DNA of 64,000 nucleotides from positions 1 to 64,000 of the forward strand of contig CAVWLJ010000019.1 in the NCBI GenBank assembly GCA_963755755.1. Reading direction: 5' to 3'. Position numbers and translations under genes: made by a program. Under the pieces are notes generated by a model that saw only the letters and a list, made by a program, of their open reading frames with translations, was not told the DNA's origin and made no database searches. This DNA comes from DATKNA01 sp963755755 (GTDB lineage: Bacteria; Actinomycetota; Actinomycetes; Actinomycetales; Kineosporiaceae). Below, piece by piece: positions 1 to 9,035 of the stretch. Positions within the stretch are counted from its first letter, which is position 1, and every line of letters begins with the position of its first letter.

Positions 1-1263
1 CATCGCCCGGTAGCCCGCGTCGCTCGGGTGCAGGTGATCCCCGCTGTCGTAGACCGGCAGCAGCCGGGTCGGGTGGCTGGGATCGCGCAGCGCGCGGTCG
101 AAGTCGAAGACGGCGTCGAAGGCCCCGCTCGTGCGGATCCAGTGGTTGAGCTTCTGCCGTTCGCGTTCGCCGAACGCCGTCCCGTAGTTGCCGCCGTACT
201 GCGCGTTGGACCCGCCGAACGGCACGAGGGTGCCTGCGTAGATCCGCAGCCCTGCAGCATGCGCCTGCGCAATGATCAACTGGTCGGCCTGGATCAGCTG
301 GTCGGCGGTCGCCGCCTCCGCGCCGATGTCGTTGATGCCCTCGAGGAGGATCACCTCGCGGGCCCCGGCCTGAGCGAGGACGTCGCGGGGCAGCCGGGCG
401 AGCGCGGAGACGCCGAAGAGCTCCGGGACGCGGTTGCGCAGGAGCTCGTTGCCGCCGATGCCGGCGTTCGACACGGACAGGGTCGGCCCGTGCACCGCCT
501 GGAGACGCCGCGCGAGGTGGTCCGGATAGCGCTGGTCGGCGTCGATCGACGACTGGTCGCCGTCCGTGATCGAGTCTCCCAGCGCCACGACCGTCCCGCG
601 GACGTCGCGCGATGGCCGGACGTCGACGCCCGAGGCGAACATCCAGCAACCGATCTTCGTGGTGAACGCCCCCGCCCCGCCCGACGTGCGATTCCCGGAC
701 GCCAGGTAGTTCGTCTCGCGGGAGTTGTTGTGCTGCGTCGCGGGTCCCGTCGCCTGCGGCAGGTAGACGCTCACCGCGAGCCGCTGCAGAGCCTTCACGT
801 CGAGCCGCACCGGGTCGCTCAAGGCCTCCCCGCCGGCCGGGATCAGGATCGACGTGCGGCCCGAGAAGTGCACGCCCCGCAGGGTTCCGGGAACGGTCTC
901 GGCTCCCCGCTTCTGGACGCCGACCGAGGCGGCGCCGACCTGCAGCGGCTGTGCGCCGAAGGCGTTCGAGACCCGCACCCGCAGCTGATGCCCGCCGGCG
1001 CTCAGGAAGACGATGTTGCGCACCGTCTCGTTCTTCACGCCCGTGTCCGCCGGGCAGCTGGCGTGCGAGAAGGTCCCGCCCGCCGTCGGGCTGCCCTGCC
1101 ACGCGTTCACCCATCGGGCCGCCGTCCTGCCGCTCGCGGCACTGCCTCCGGCCCCGCTCGCCGTCGCGGCCGGCGATGTCGCGGCCACCATCAGGCCGAG
1201 CGCGACGGTTCCGGATGCCCCCCACGCGATGCTGCGGCGGAGCGTTCGGTACGAGGGGTTCAT
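1..1263 (-). CDS. Secreted SGNH/GDSL-family esterase, C-terminus cut by window edge
   Basis: The frame is open for 421 codons from ATG 1263 to the window edge. Residues 1-40 form an Ala-rich secretion signal with an Arg-Arg pair. Residues 50-210 look like a beta-sandwich. A SGNH hydrolase domain follows: block I ALGDSITDG (nucleophile Ser231), block II GIGGN (Gly271/Asn272), block III EGINDIG (Asn311), and block V DHLHPSD with the catalytic Asp409 and His412. The family hydrolyses ester bonds, often acetyl groups on plant polysaccharides. It lies 11 bp downstream of the CE4 deacetylase in the xylanase operon, so side-chain deacetylation of xylan is the likely job (inference). The substrate cannot be read from the sequence. 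Confidence 0.88.
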   Translation of the reverse strand, partial: MNPSYRTLRRSIAWGASGTVALGLMVAATSPAATASGAGGSAASGRTAARWVNAWQGSPTAGGTFSHASCPADTGVKNETVRNIVFLSAGGHQLRVRVSNAFGAQPLQVGAASVGVQKRGAETVPGTLRGVHFSGRTSILIPAGGEALSDPVRLDVKALQRLAVSVYLPQATGPATQHNNSRETNYLASGNRTSGGAGAFTTKIGCWMFASGVDVRPSRDVRGTVVALGDSITDGDQSSIDADQRYPDHLARRLQAVHGPTLSVSNAGIGGNELLRNRVPELFGVSALARLPRDVLAQAGAREVILLEGINDIGAEAATADQLIQADQLIIAQAHAAGLRIYAGTLVPFGGSNAQYGGNYGTAFGERERQKLNHWIRTSGAFDAVFDFDRALRDPSHPTRLLPVYDSGDHLHPSDAGYRAM

Positions 1264-1274
1264 GGCATGTCCTC

Positions 1275-2143
1275 TCACAGCTGCGAGGCCGGGTCGACGA
1301 TGACGTACGGCTTCGGGGGGAGCTGACCGCGGCTGTACGACTGCAGTGGCAGGTAGGGGACGGGGTTGATGACCTCGGGGATCGCAGCCCGCGACGGGCG
1401 CAGCTTCGCCGGCACGACCTGACCGACGGCGTTCAGCTGGCCGAAGCAGTAGCCGAGCTGCTTGGCCCGCTGGATGACCTGCGGCAGCGCGGCCTCGTCG
1501 GCCGGCCCGTTCGCCGAGTCGATGGCTCCGTCGTGCATCAGGATGACCAGCCCCGGACGGAAGGCGCTCGACGATCGTGTCGCGGATCTCGGCACTCGTC
1601 GTGGCGACGTCCCAGTCGGTCGCGACGACGTCCCAGTTCACGTGGTGGTAGCCGAGCCGCGTGAGCTGGGCGTCGACGGCGGCGTCGACGTCGCCGAAGG
1701 GAGGCCGGAGGAGCTTGAACGGCATCGGCGCGCCGGCCTGGCGCAGGACGCGCTGAGTGCGGAGCACCTGCCGCCGGACCTGCGCCGGCGTGAGCGCCGG
1801 CAGGTGGGGGTGGCTCCACGTGTGGTTGAGCACGAGGTGCCCTTCACGGGCCTCGAACTGCGCGAACTGCGGATTGGCCGCGACGCGCATGCCAACGTCG
1901 AAGAACGTCGCGGGTACCCGGGTGCGGCGCAGCGTGCGCAAGCGTCTGGGTGCGGTAGTGGCTGGGACCGTCGTCGAACGTCAGGGCCATCCACTGCCGG
2001 CAGTCGCGGCTGCCCCCGCTATTCATGGCGCTGCCCGCCCCCGGGTTCGACGTGGGGGACGCGCTGCCGGGTACCGTCGCGCCCAGGAGGGCGAGTGGCA
2101 GGCCCAGGGCCGCCGCCGCGAGTCCTCGGACAAGGCTCTTCAT
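1275..2143 (-). CDS. Secreted CE4 polysaccharide deacetylase (NodB fold), frame broken twice
   Basis: It starts at ATG 2143, which overlaps the xylanase stop (ATGA). A signal peptide covers about residues 1-29. Across three frames all NodB motifs are present: TFDDGPS (catalytic and metal Asp), NHTWSHPHL (metal His), RPPFGD, VVATDWD and LMHDG. Frame breaks lie near 1950 and 1565, and the protein is colinear once they are bridged, so sequencing indels are likely. CE4 enzymes remove acetyl groups from xylan, chitin or peptidoglycan. The operon context with a GH10 xylanase favours acetylxylan esterase activity (inference). Chitooligosaccharide deacetylase remains possible. Confidence 0.82.
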
Positions 2144-3313
2144 GGCGTTCCCCCCGCTGTCTCAGTGCCGCCCGCGGACACCGCGGGACGGGAGGGAGGA
2201 GCGAGGGCGAGGTCACGGCGCATGGTGTCGTACGCCGGCTTCGGGGCGAAGTTCTCGTCGAACGGCGTCGCGTATCCCTCGCCCGGGAACGTTCCCGGCA
2301 CCCAGTTGTACTTGTCCGTGAAACCCCAGAGCGTGTAGGAGATGCAGCTGCGGACCAGCAGGCAGCTCTGCAGCATGAGGCTGAAGCCCTGGGCCTGGGC
2401 GTTCACCTCGGCGGCGTCGACGGGGAGAACGCTACGCACGTCGGCCTCGGTGACCGCGGTGTCCAGCCGGAGCGCGGCGAAACGCCGCAGGTTCTGGAGC
2501 ATGTCGTTGGGGAAGGGGTACACCGTGCTCAGGTGCCCCTGAATGCCGACGCCCTGGATCGGCACGCCCTGGGAGCGCAGACGCTTCACGAGGTCGTAGA
2601 CGGCCGTGCTCTTGGCGTTGATTCCCTCGATGTTGTAGTCGTTGTAGAACAGGATCGCTTTCGGGTCGGCCTGGTGCGCCCACCGGAAGGCGTCCGCGAT
2701 GTAGCTCTCGCCCAGTGCTCGCGACCAGATCGTGTCGCGCAGTTGTCCCGGTGTCGTCGATGGCCTCGTTGACCACGTCCCAGGCCCAGATCTGCCCGCG
2801 GAAGTGCCCGGCCTCCGCGAAGATGTGCTGCCGCAGGATGCTGCGCAGCTGGGCGGGCGTCCAGGTGCCGGACGTGAGCCAGCCGGGCAACTGGTTGTGC
2901 CACACCAGGGTGTGACCGCGCACCTTCTGGTGGTGCGCCCGCGCGAAGCGGACGAGCTGGTCGCCGGCGGAGAAGTCGTACTGCCCGCGCTGCGGCTCCA
3001 CGACCTCCCACTTCATGACGTTCTCCGGGGTCACGGTCGAGAACTGGTCGCCGACCATCTGCCGATAGGTCGCGTCGTTCGCCAGCGCCGTCATGTCCAC
3101 CGCGGTCCCGATGCGGAGCGCGGTGTGCTGCGCGAGTTGGCGCAGGGTGGCGCGTGGTGGGGTCCGGGTGGTAGCTGCGCGGCGGAGGTGGCAGCGGCGG
3201 CCGGGGCGGCCGGTGTGGCGTTCGCGCTGACGGTCGTGGTCAGCGTGGCGGTGACGGCGACGGTGACGGCGACGGTGAGGCCGGTCGATGATCAAGCTCC
3301 TGCGGACCTGCAT
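2140..3313 (-). CDS. Secreted GH10 endo-1,4-beta-xylanase, frame-broken
   Basis: The start is ATG 3313, preceded by GAGGAG. The signal region reads sensibly only if two compensating shifts (near 3290 and 3155) are allowed. The GH10 core is unmistakable: TPENVMKWEVVEP, GHTLVWHNQLP, WDVVNEAIDDTG with the acid/base Glu, VGIQGHL, VTEADVR with the nucleophile Glu (Leu of the usual TELD replaced by Ala), and YTLWGFTDKYNW. A further single-base shift near 2747 (an extra A) separates the two catalytic halves. The enzyme cleaves the xylan backbone outside the cell. It is the first gene of an operon with the CE4 and SGNH esterases and is divergent from a LacI regulator. Confidence 0.9.
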
Positions 3314-3429
3314 GGCTTCTCCTCGTCGAGATGCTTGCGCGGCGGCGCATGGCGATGGCCGATGGGCGCGACGTCGAGAGTCGGGCGCGTGATGTGACGG
3401 GCAGATCGAAGGGATCGTCGAGCAGTGCC

Positions 3430-3440
3430 CGAAAGTTTCA
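3430..3440. promoter_or_regulatory. Candidate xylanase operator (GAAA-N-TTTC palindrome)
   Basis: The sequence CGAAAGTTTCA lies in the 250-bp divergent gap between the xylanase operon (start 3313) and the lacI gene (start 3564). Read on the minus strand it is TGAAACTTTCG, one base from the palindrome CGAAACTTTCG that I recall as conserved ahead of actinomycete xylanase genes. It sits about 120 bp upstream of the xylanase start. The LacI-type protein encoded next door is the obvious candidate binder (inference). I see no other strong element in this gap. Confidence 0.5.
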
Positions 3441-3563
3441 GACCGGTTGCGGCTGCGTTGTCCCGACCTTAGAAAGCGGACAATTCGGCGTCAAGGGGTC
3501 GGGCGCTACCGACGGAGATCGCCGAGGAGATGCGCGCAGGCTCTCCGCGCCTACGATGTGGCC

Positions 3564-4636
3564 GTGAAGGCCAGCGCTCCGCGGGCCACGAGCGCAGGGG
3601 GTGCGTCGGCGGGCGCGAGCGACGAGGATGCCCCGCCGACCGCGACTCTCGCGACCGTTGCAGCGTTCGCCGGAGTGTCCGTCCCGACCGTGTCGCGCGT
3701 CCTCAACGGGCGGGGCCAGGTGGCGGCGAGCACCCGGACTCGTGTCGAGGAGGCGTTGCAGCTCCACGGGTACCGGCGCCGCGCGCCGATCGGGCCTGGG
3801 GTCGCGGGAGATCGATCTCGTGTTCCCCGAGCTCGGTCGATTCTGGGCGCTGGAGATCTTCAGGGGGAGTGGAACGCATCGCCCAGGCGGAGGGTCTCCA
3901 CGTCGTCCTCACCGAAGCGCACCCCCGGGCGACACCGGGCGCCAACTGGCTGAACGATCTCGTCGAACGCCGGCCCCGGGGCGTGGTCCTCGTGTTCTCA
4001 CCCGACGACGCCGGCCGGGTTCTGGCTTCCCGGGGGATTCCGTTCGTCGTTCTCGACCCCCTGGACGAGCTGCGCCGGGACGTCGTCTCCATCGGGTCGA
4101 CGAACTACGGCGGCGGGCGGACGGCGGCCGAGCACCTGCTCGGCCTCGGCCACGAGAGGATCGCGACGATCACGGGGCCGTCCTGGGCGATGCCCAGCCG
4201 TGCCCGCCTGGACGGCTTCACCGCCGCCCTCGAGTCGGCCGGCCTCGCCGTCGACCCCTCGCTCGTGGTGGAGGGCAACTGGCACGTCGAGTCGGGCCAC
4301 GAGGCCGGGATCGACCTGCTGTCGCGCCGGGACCCGCCGACCGCCGTCTTCGCCGGCAACGACCTCCAGGCGCTCGGGCTGTTCCGCGCGGCGCGTGAGC
4401 GGGGGTTGGACATACCCGGCGACCTCAGTGTCGTCGGGTACGACGACCTTCCCGCGGCGAGCTGGATGTGGCCGCCGTTGACCACCGTCCGGCAACCGCT
4501 GGAGGCCATGGCGGCGGCCGCCACCACCGTCGTCCTCCGTCTCGCGGACGGGCAGGAGCCGCTCAGCCGGCGGCTGGAGCTGGCCAGCGAGCTCGTCCTG
4601 CGGCAGAGCACGGCGGCGCCGGGGGACGAGAGGTGA
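3564..4636 (+). CDS. LacI-family transcriptional regulator of the xylan locus, frame-broken
   Basis: GTG 3564 is used because ATG 3555 in the other frame stops at once. After a roughly 28-residue tail comes a LacI helix-turn-helix (TVAAFAGVSVPTVSRVLNG) and hinge. The periplasmic-binding-like sensor domain then follows in two other frames, with shifts near 3795 and 3870. It includes IDLVFPELGRFWALEI, GGRTAAEHLLGLGH, AVFAGNDLQALGL and VVGYDDLPAASWMWPPLTT. These features match carbohydrate-responsive LacI proteins. The position divergent from the xylanase operon suggests it represses those genes until a xylo-oligosaccharide binds (inference). Bridging the two shifts gives a normal length of about 357 residues. 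Confidence 0.85.
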
Positions 4637-4674
4637 GCGCAGGGACATCGAGGCCGCGTCCGGACAGGCACTGA

Positions 4675-5713
4675 TCAGCCTTCAGCCGTGACGGGCAGGC
4701 CGATCGCCTCCCGCGCGGCTGCCAGCGTCGGTGCTGCCAGCGCCGCCGCCGTCGCCGCTCCGGCCGCCAGTCGGCGGTCGAGCTCGGCGGCGTCGGCCTC
4801 GAGCGCCAGGTACCGCGCCCGGATCGGCCGCAGCGTCTCGACGAGCGCCTCCGTCAGCGCCGCCTTCAGCGCGCCCGATCCGTGCAGCCCGTCCAGCGCG
4901 GCCTGCGGCGTCCGCCCGGTCAGGGCACCGAGCAGCTCGGCGAGGTTGGCCACCCCGGGCCGCAGGTCGGGATCGTAGGAGAGCACCGGGTCGAGGTCCG
5001 TCACGGCGGAGCGGACGGTTGCCGCGATGCGCACCGGCTCGTCCAGCAGGAACACGGCGCCCGTGGCGATGCCGGACTTGCCCATCTTCACCGCGGGGTC
5101 GCGCAGGCTGCGCACGCGGGCGGCCGCCGGCGGCACCGCGGCGTCCGGCACCGTGAAGACGTCCGCGTAGCGCGCGTTGAACCGGCGGGCCAGCGTGCGG
5201 GTCAGCTCGAGGTGCTGGCGCTGGTCCTCGCCGACGGGAACGACGTCCGCCCGGTAGAGCAGGATGTCCGCGGCCATCAGCGCCGGGTAGGTGAGCAGCG
5301 ACAGCCGGGCCGCCGAGCGCTCGGCGCCCGCCTTCTCCTTGAACTGGATCATCCGGGTCATCTCGCCGTAGGCCGCCGTGCACTCGAGCAGGTAGGCGAG
5401 CTCGGTGTGCGCCGGCACGGCGGACTGGAGGAACAGGGTGGCGTCGTCCCCGAGCCCGCAGGCCAGCAGGGCGGCCGCGAGCCCTCGGGTCTGCTCGCGC
5501 AGCCGGGCGGGATCGTGCTCGAGGGTCATGGCGTGCAGGTCCGCGACGAAGACGAGCGTCTCCGTGCCGCCCGAGGCCGCCAGGTCGAGCAGCGGACGGA
5601 CGGCGCCGAGGTAGTTGCCGACGTGCAGCCGGCCCGTGGGCTGCAGTCCGGTGACGAGCCGGGTGCGGACGCCGACGGTGGCGTCGGGGCCGGGCCGGAG
5701 CGGTGATGGTCAT
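4675..5713 (-). CDS. trpS: Tryptophanyl-tRNA synthetase (one frame break near the start)
   Basis: A class I aminoacyl-tRNA synthetase that charges tRNA-Trp. Visible signatures are the HIGH-type motif in GLQPTGRLHVGNYLGAV, FKEKAG, VPVGEDQRQHLELTR for tryptophan/adenylate binding, and KMGKS as the KMSKS loop. Total length of about 345 residues is normal for bacterial TrpS. ATG 5713 follows GGGAGAG, but the first eight codons are in a different frame from the rest, with a probable one-base indel near 5690. The gene sits behind a short tryptophan-rich leader ORF and hairpins, so its expression probably responds to charged tRNA-Trp. Confidence 0.93.
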
Positions 5714-5786
5714 GATCTCTCCCGGGAGTCGGGGCCGCTGCCCGGGCGCCCGGTCCACCCGGCGAGAGCCGAGGAGAGACACGGAA

Positions 5787-5881
5787 CGGCCGCCCGAACC
5801 GGGCGGCCGCTGGATGAACGCGACGAGGTGGTGACCGCCCTAGGAGGACCGCCACCAGGTAAAGACCGAAGGCCTCGTCAT
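5787..5881 (-). promoter_or_regulatory. Transcription attenuator upstream of trpS
   Basis: On the minus strand the 13-residue leader ORF is followed by a perfect 10-bp hairpin (5787-5809, CGGCCGCCCG-gtt-CGGGCGGCCG) in the trpS leader. A competing long-range stem pairs GACGAGG at the leader ORF start (5873-5879) with CCTCGTC at 5822-5828, with further GGTGG/CCACC pairing inside it. The tandem Trp codons lie within this first structure. This matches the classical layout of ribosome-mediated attenuation: a stalled ribosome would disrupt the first stem. The late hairpin lacks a U-run, which is common in high-GC actinobacteria. The role is inferred. Confidence 0.7.
5840..5881 (-). CDS. Trp leader peptide MTRPSVFTWWRSS
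   Basis: A 14-codon ORF from ATG 5881 to TAG 5840 encodes MTRPSVFTWWRSS. It has two adjacent tryptophan codons just before the end and lies about 127 bp ahead of trpS on the same strand. It starts only 7 bp after the stop of the upstream decarboxylase gene. Adjacent Trp codons in a short ORF ahead of a Trp-metabolism gene are the hallmark of a ribosome-stalling leader. A GAGG sequence lies about 13 nt before the ATG, a slightly long spacing for a Shine-Dalgarno. Confidence 0.72.
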   Translation of the reverse strand: MTRPSVFTWWRSS

Positions 5882-5888
5882 GGCGCCA

Positions 5889-7320
5889 TCATGCCTCAAG
5901 GACCCGCAGCGTCGCCAGGGCGGGATCGGCCGCGTAGGCGATCCGGACGCCGTCGTCGCAGGCGGCCAGCAGCGCCGCCAGCACCGGCTCCGTGACGCGC
6001 TCGCCCGGCGCGAGTACCGGGACGCCGGGAGGGTACGGCGCGATCAGTTCGGCGGACACCCGGCCGACGGCGTCCGCGGCCGGGACGGCCTGCTGAGGAG
6101 CGAAGAAGGCGTCCCGCGGCGGCACGACCTGCTCGGGGGTCACCGACCAGGCGCGCGGCCGGGACGACAGGGCGCGGTTCGCCCCGGTTCCGCTGCACGG
6201 ACGCCGCGAGCGCGTCGGCGAAGGCGGCGACCGTCGCGGGATCGTCCGCGAGCGTCACCATCGCGACGATCGTGTCCCGGTCGGCCATCTCGACCGGGAA
6301 CCCCGCGGAGAGCAGGTCGGACTCCACCGTCACACCGTGCGCCCCGGTACCGGCGAGGAGGACCACGAGCTTGGCGGCGTCCACGTGCGGGCCCTCGAGC
6401 ACGACGAGGCCGGGCACCCGGCGCAGCCGATCGCGCGCGGCCGCCACGGTGGCCACGAGCCGCTCCCCGAGAGCCGACCCGGACCGCTCAACGAGGGCCC
6501 GCGAGGCGTCGATGCTCGCAAGGATCGCGCCCGCCGGGCTCGTCGTGTGGGTGGCCTCGAACGCCCGGTCCAGTCGCGCCGCGTCGAGCCGCGTCGTCCG
6601 CGCCAGCACGAGCGCCGCCTGGGAGACCGCCGGCAGCGTCTTGTGCGCGCTGACGACGACGGCGTCCGCGCCGGCCGCGAGAGGATGCGGGGGCAGCGCG
6701 GGGTGCAGCCCGAAGTGGGCGCCCCAGGCCGCGTCGACGACCAGCGGAACCCCCGCGGCGTGCGCCGCGGACGCGCAACCGGCGACGTCCCCGACGGTGC
6801 CGACGTACGAAGGGTCGCCCAGGAACACGGCGACAGCCCGCGGGTGCTCGGCGAGGGCGCGCTCCACGGCGGCCACCGGCACGGGCCCCGGCAGGCCGGT
6901 GGCCGGGTCGACGTCGGGCCGCACCCAGACCGGGCGCAGGCCGGCGAGCACCAGGCCGAGCAGCAGCGACCGGTGCAGCGTGCGGCCGACGACCACCTCG
7001 TCGCCGGGGGCGCCGATGGCCAGCGCCAGTGCCTGGTTGCCGTGCGTCGACCCGCCGACGGAGAACCGGCACCAGTCGGCGCCCCAGAACCGCGCCGCCT
7101 GCTGCTCGGCCGCGGCGAGCACGCCGCCCGACTGCTTCATCGTGTCGAGGCCGGCGTAGAGCGGGACGTCGCCCGCGACGACGTCGCCGACGAGGTCGGT
7201 CCGCTGCTTGTGGCCGGGGATGGTGAAGGGCCGGACCTCGCCGCGTGCGGCGGCCTCCCGGAACGTCAGCCACGCGTCCAGGAGCGGCGCGTCGTCGCGC
7301 AGCCCGAGCGGGTCGCTCAC
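5889..7320 (-). CDS. PLP-dependent Orn/Lys/Arg-type decarboxylase, one frame break
   Basis: A fold type I PLP enzyme of about 477 residues. Visible motifs are FTIPGHKQRTD near the N-terminus, GGSTHGNQAL, the cofactor Asp in VVDAAWGAHFG, and the Schiff-base lysine in VVSAHKTLPAVSQ. The C-terminal domain (VPPRDAFFAPQQAVP, LIAPYPPGVPVLAPGE) is in another frame after a shift near 6165. The family decarboxylates ornithine, lysine or arginine to polyamine precursors; the preferred substrate cannot be told here. The gene ends just before the trp leader ORF. Its start lies 10 bp downstream of the aidB stop on the same strand, so the two may be co-transcribed. Confidence 0.87.
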
Positions 7321-7330
7321 CCGGCCGCGC

Positions 7331-9001
7331 TCACGCCGGCACTGCCGAGACGTCCGGCGCGTGCCGCTCGACGATCGCCGCGGCGTCCACGCCGGCGGGC
7401 AGCGTGCCCAGCGTGGCGGCGGCGCCGGGCTCCGGCGTCAGCCGGGACGCGCAGAACGCGTCGGCGACCGCGGCCGGCGCGTGCCGGACCAGCAGCGACG
7501 CCTGCAGCGCGAGCGCCATCCGCGCGACGAGCGACCGTGCGCCCCATGCGGCGTCCTCCCCGGACGCGGACGCCCTGAGCGTCGCGGCGACCTCGTCGGC
7601 GAGCCGGGAGGCGAAGGCGTCGAGGCGTGCGTCGCCGCCGCGGGCGAGCGCGATCTCGGCGAGCAGCGCGTCGACGGTGCCGGGTGAGCGGTGCAGGGCG
7701 CGCAGGACGTCGAGTGCGTTGACGTTGCCCGAGCCCTCCCACACGGAGTTGACCGGCGCCTCGCGGTACAGCCGGGGCAGCACCGACTCCTCGACGTAGC
7801 CGTTGCCGCCGAGACACTCCAGCGCCTCGGCGAGCACGCCCGGCCCGCGCTTGCAGACGAGGTACTTGCCGAGCGCGGTGCCGATCCGCAGGAACTCCGC
7901 CTCGGAGCGGTCGACCGCGCCGGCCAGCCGCAGCCCCAGCGTCGTCGCCGCCTCCGACTCCAGCGCGAGGTCCGCCAGGACGTTGCGCATGAGCGGCTGG
8001 TCGGCGAGCAGCCGCCCGAACGCGGTCCGGTGCCGGGTGTGGTGGAGAGCCTGCGCCACCCCCTGCCGCAGCAGCGCGGCCGTCCCGAGCACGCAGTCGA
8101 GCCGGGTCAGCGCGACCATCCGCGCGATCGTCGCCACGCCGCGCCCCTCGTCCCCGACGAGCCAGGCCACGGCGCCGTCCAGCTCGATCTCCGCCGACGC
8201 GTTCGACCGGTTGCCGAGCTTGTCCTTGAGCCGCTGCAGCCGGATCGCGTTGCGGGTCCCGTCGGGCAGCACCCGGGGGAGCAGGAAGCAGGAGAGCCCG
8301 CCGGGCGCCTGCGCGAGCACGAGGAACGCGTCCGACATCGGCGCCGAGCAGAACCACTTGTGCCCGGTCAGCCGGTGGCCCTCGCCGTCCGGCACCGCAC
8401 GGGTGGTGTTGGCGCGGACGTCGGAGCCGCCCTGCTTCTCCGTCATCGCCATGCCGACCGTCGCCCCCGCCTTCGCGGCGACCGGACGCAGCCCCGGGTC
8501 GTACGCCCGGGCGGTCACGGCGGGCAACCAGGCGGCGGCGAGGTCCGGCCGTTCGCGCAGCACCGGTACGGAGGCGTAGGTCATGGACGCCGGGCAGCCG
8601 ACGCCGGCGTCGACCTGGCCCCACACGACGAAGCCGGCGGCCCGGACGACGTGACAGCCGGCGTCCCCCGCGGACCAGGGGGCGCCCGCCAGCCCGACGT
8701 CACCGCGACCTCGAGCAGCCGGTGATAGGCCGGGTGGAAGGCCACCTCGTCGATGCGGTGCCCGAACCGGTCGAACGTCCGCAGCTCGGGGGGGTGCCGG
8801 TTCGCCTCCACCCCCCACCCGATCGCCTCGGCGCTGCCCGCGAGCCGGCCGAGGGCGTGCAGCTCGTCCACCCGCGCCCGGCCGCCGCTCTCGCGGGCCA
8901 CGGCCTCGGCGGAGCACGGCGTCCGCGCCGTACACGTCGTACCCGTCGAGCGGCGGCGGCTGGTTGACCACGTCGTGCGTCGCGGCACTCCGGATGGGCA
9001 T
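7331..9001 (-). CDS. aidB: AidB-like acyl-CoA dehydrogenase-family flavoprotein, two frame breaks
   Basis: It resembles AidB of the adaptive response to DNA alkylation more than a catabolic acyl-CoA dehydrogenase. It has the N-terminal NQPPPLDGYDVY, then (in a second frame) PPELRTFDRFGHRIDEVAFHPAYH, the AidB hallmark AMTEKQGGSDVR, and LTGHKWFCSAPMSDAFLVLA. The flavin region includes LGNRSNASAEIELDGA and CLGGNGYVEES. Two compensating shifts near 8905 and 8680 disrupt only the N-terminal domain. The length of 556 residues fits AidB. It is divergent from the GlcD-like gene, with only 34 bp between start codons, and that gap holds a perfect palindrome. Confidence 0.86.
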   Translation of the reverse strand: MPIRSAATHDVVNQPPPLDGYDVYGADAVLRRGRGPRERRPGAGGRAARPRPARGQRRGDRVGGGGEPAPPRAADVRPVRAPHRRGGLPPGLSPAARGRGDVGLAGAPWSAGDAGCHVVRAAGFVVWGQVDAGVGCPASMTYASVPVLRERPDLAAAWLPAVTARAYDPGLRPVAAKAGATVGMAMTEKQGGSDVRANTTRAVPDGEGHRLTGHKWFCSAPMSDAFLVLAQAPGGLSCFLLPRVLPDGTRNAIRLQRLKDKLGNRSNASAEIELDGAVAWLVGDEGRGVATIARMVALTRLDCVLGTAALLRQGVAQALHHTRHRTAFGRLLADQPLMRNVLADLALESEAATTLGLRLAGAVDRSEAEFLRIGTALGKYLVCKRGPGVLAEALECLGGNGYVEESVLPRLYREAPVNSVWEGSGNVNALDVLRALHRSPGTVDALLAEIALARGGDARLDAFASRLADEVAATLRASASGEDAAWGARSLVARMALALQASLLVRHAPAAVADAFCASRLTPEPGAAATLGTLPAGVDAAAIVERHAPDVSAVPA

Positions 9002-9008
9002 GGCTGAT

Positions 9009-9027
9009 CGTAGGTCGCCGACCTACG
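9009..9027. promoter_or_regulatory. Perfect palindrome between aidB and glcD-like starts
   Basis: CGTAGGTCG-c-CGACCTACG: two 9-bp arms around one base, filling most of the 34-bp gap between the divergent start codons at 9001 and 9036. A dimeric repressor or activator bound here would affect both genes. No regulator gene is adjacent, so the binder is unknown. Confidence 0.6.
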
Positions 9028-9035
9028 CTGACGGG

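Noticed and set aside
28..1326. A 432-codon open frame on the plus strand
   Set aside because: Antisense shadow of the SGNH esterase, whose catalytic blocks are all on the minus strand.
5782..5890. A tRNA-Trp T-box leader ahead of trpS
   Set aside because: No T-box sequence or antiterminator bulge; the leader peptide with two Trp codons explains the region better.
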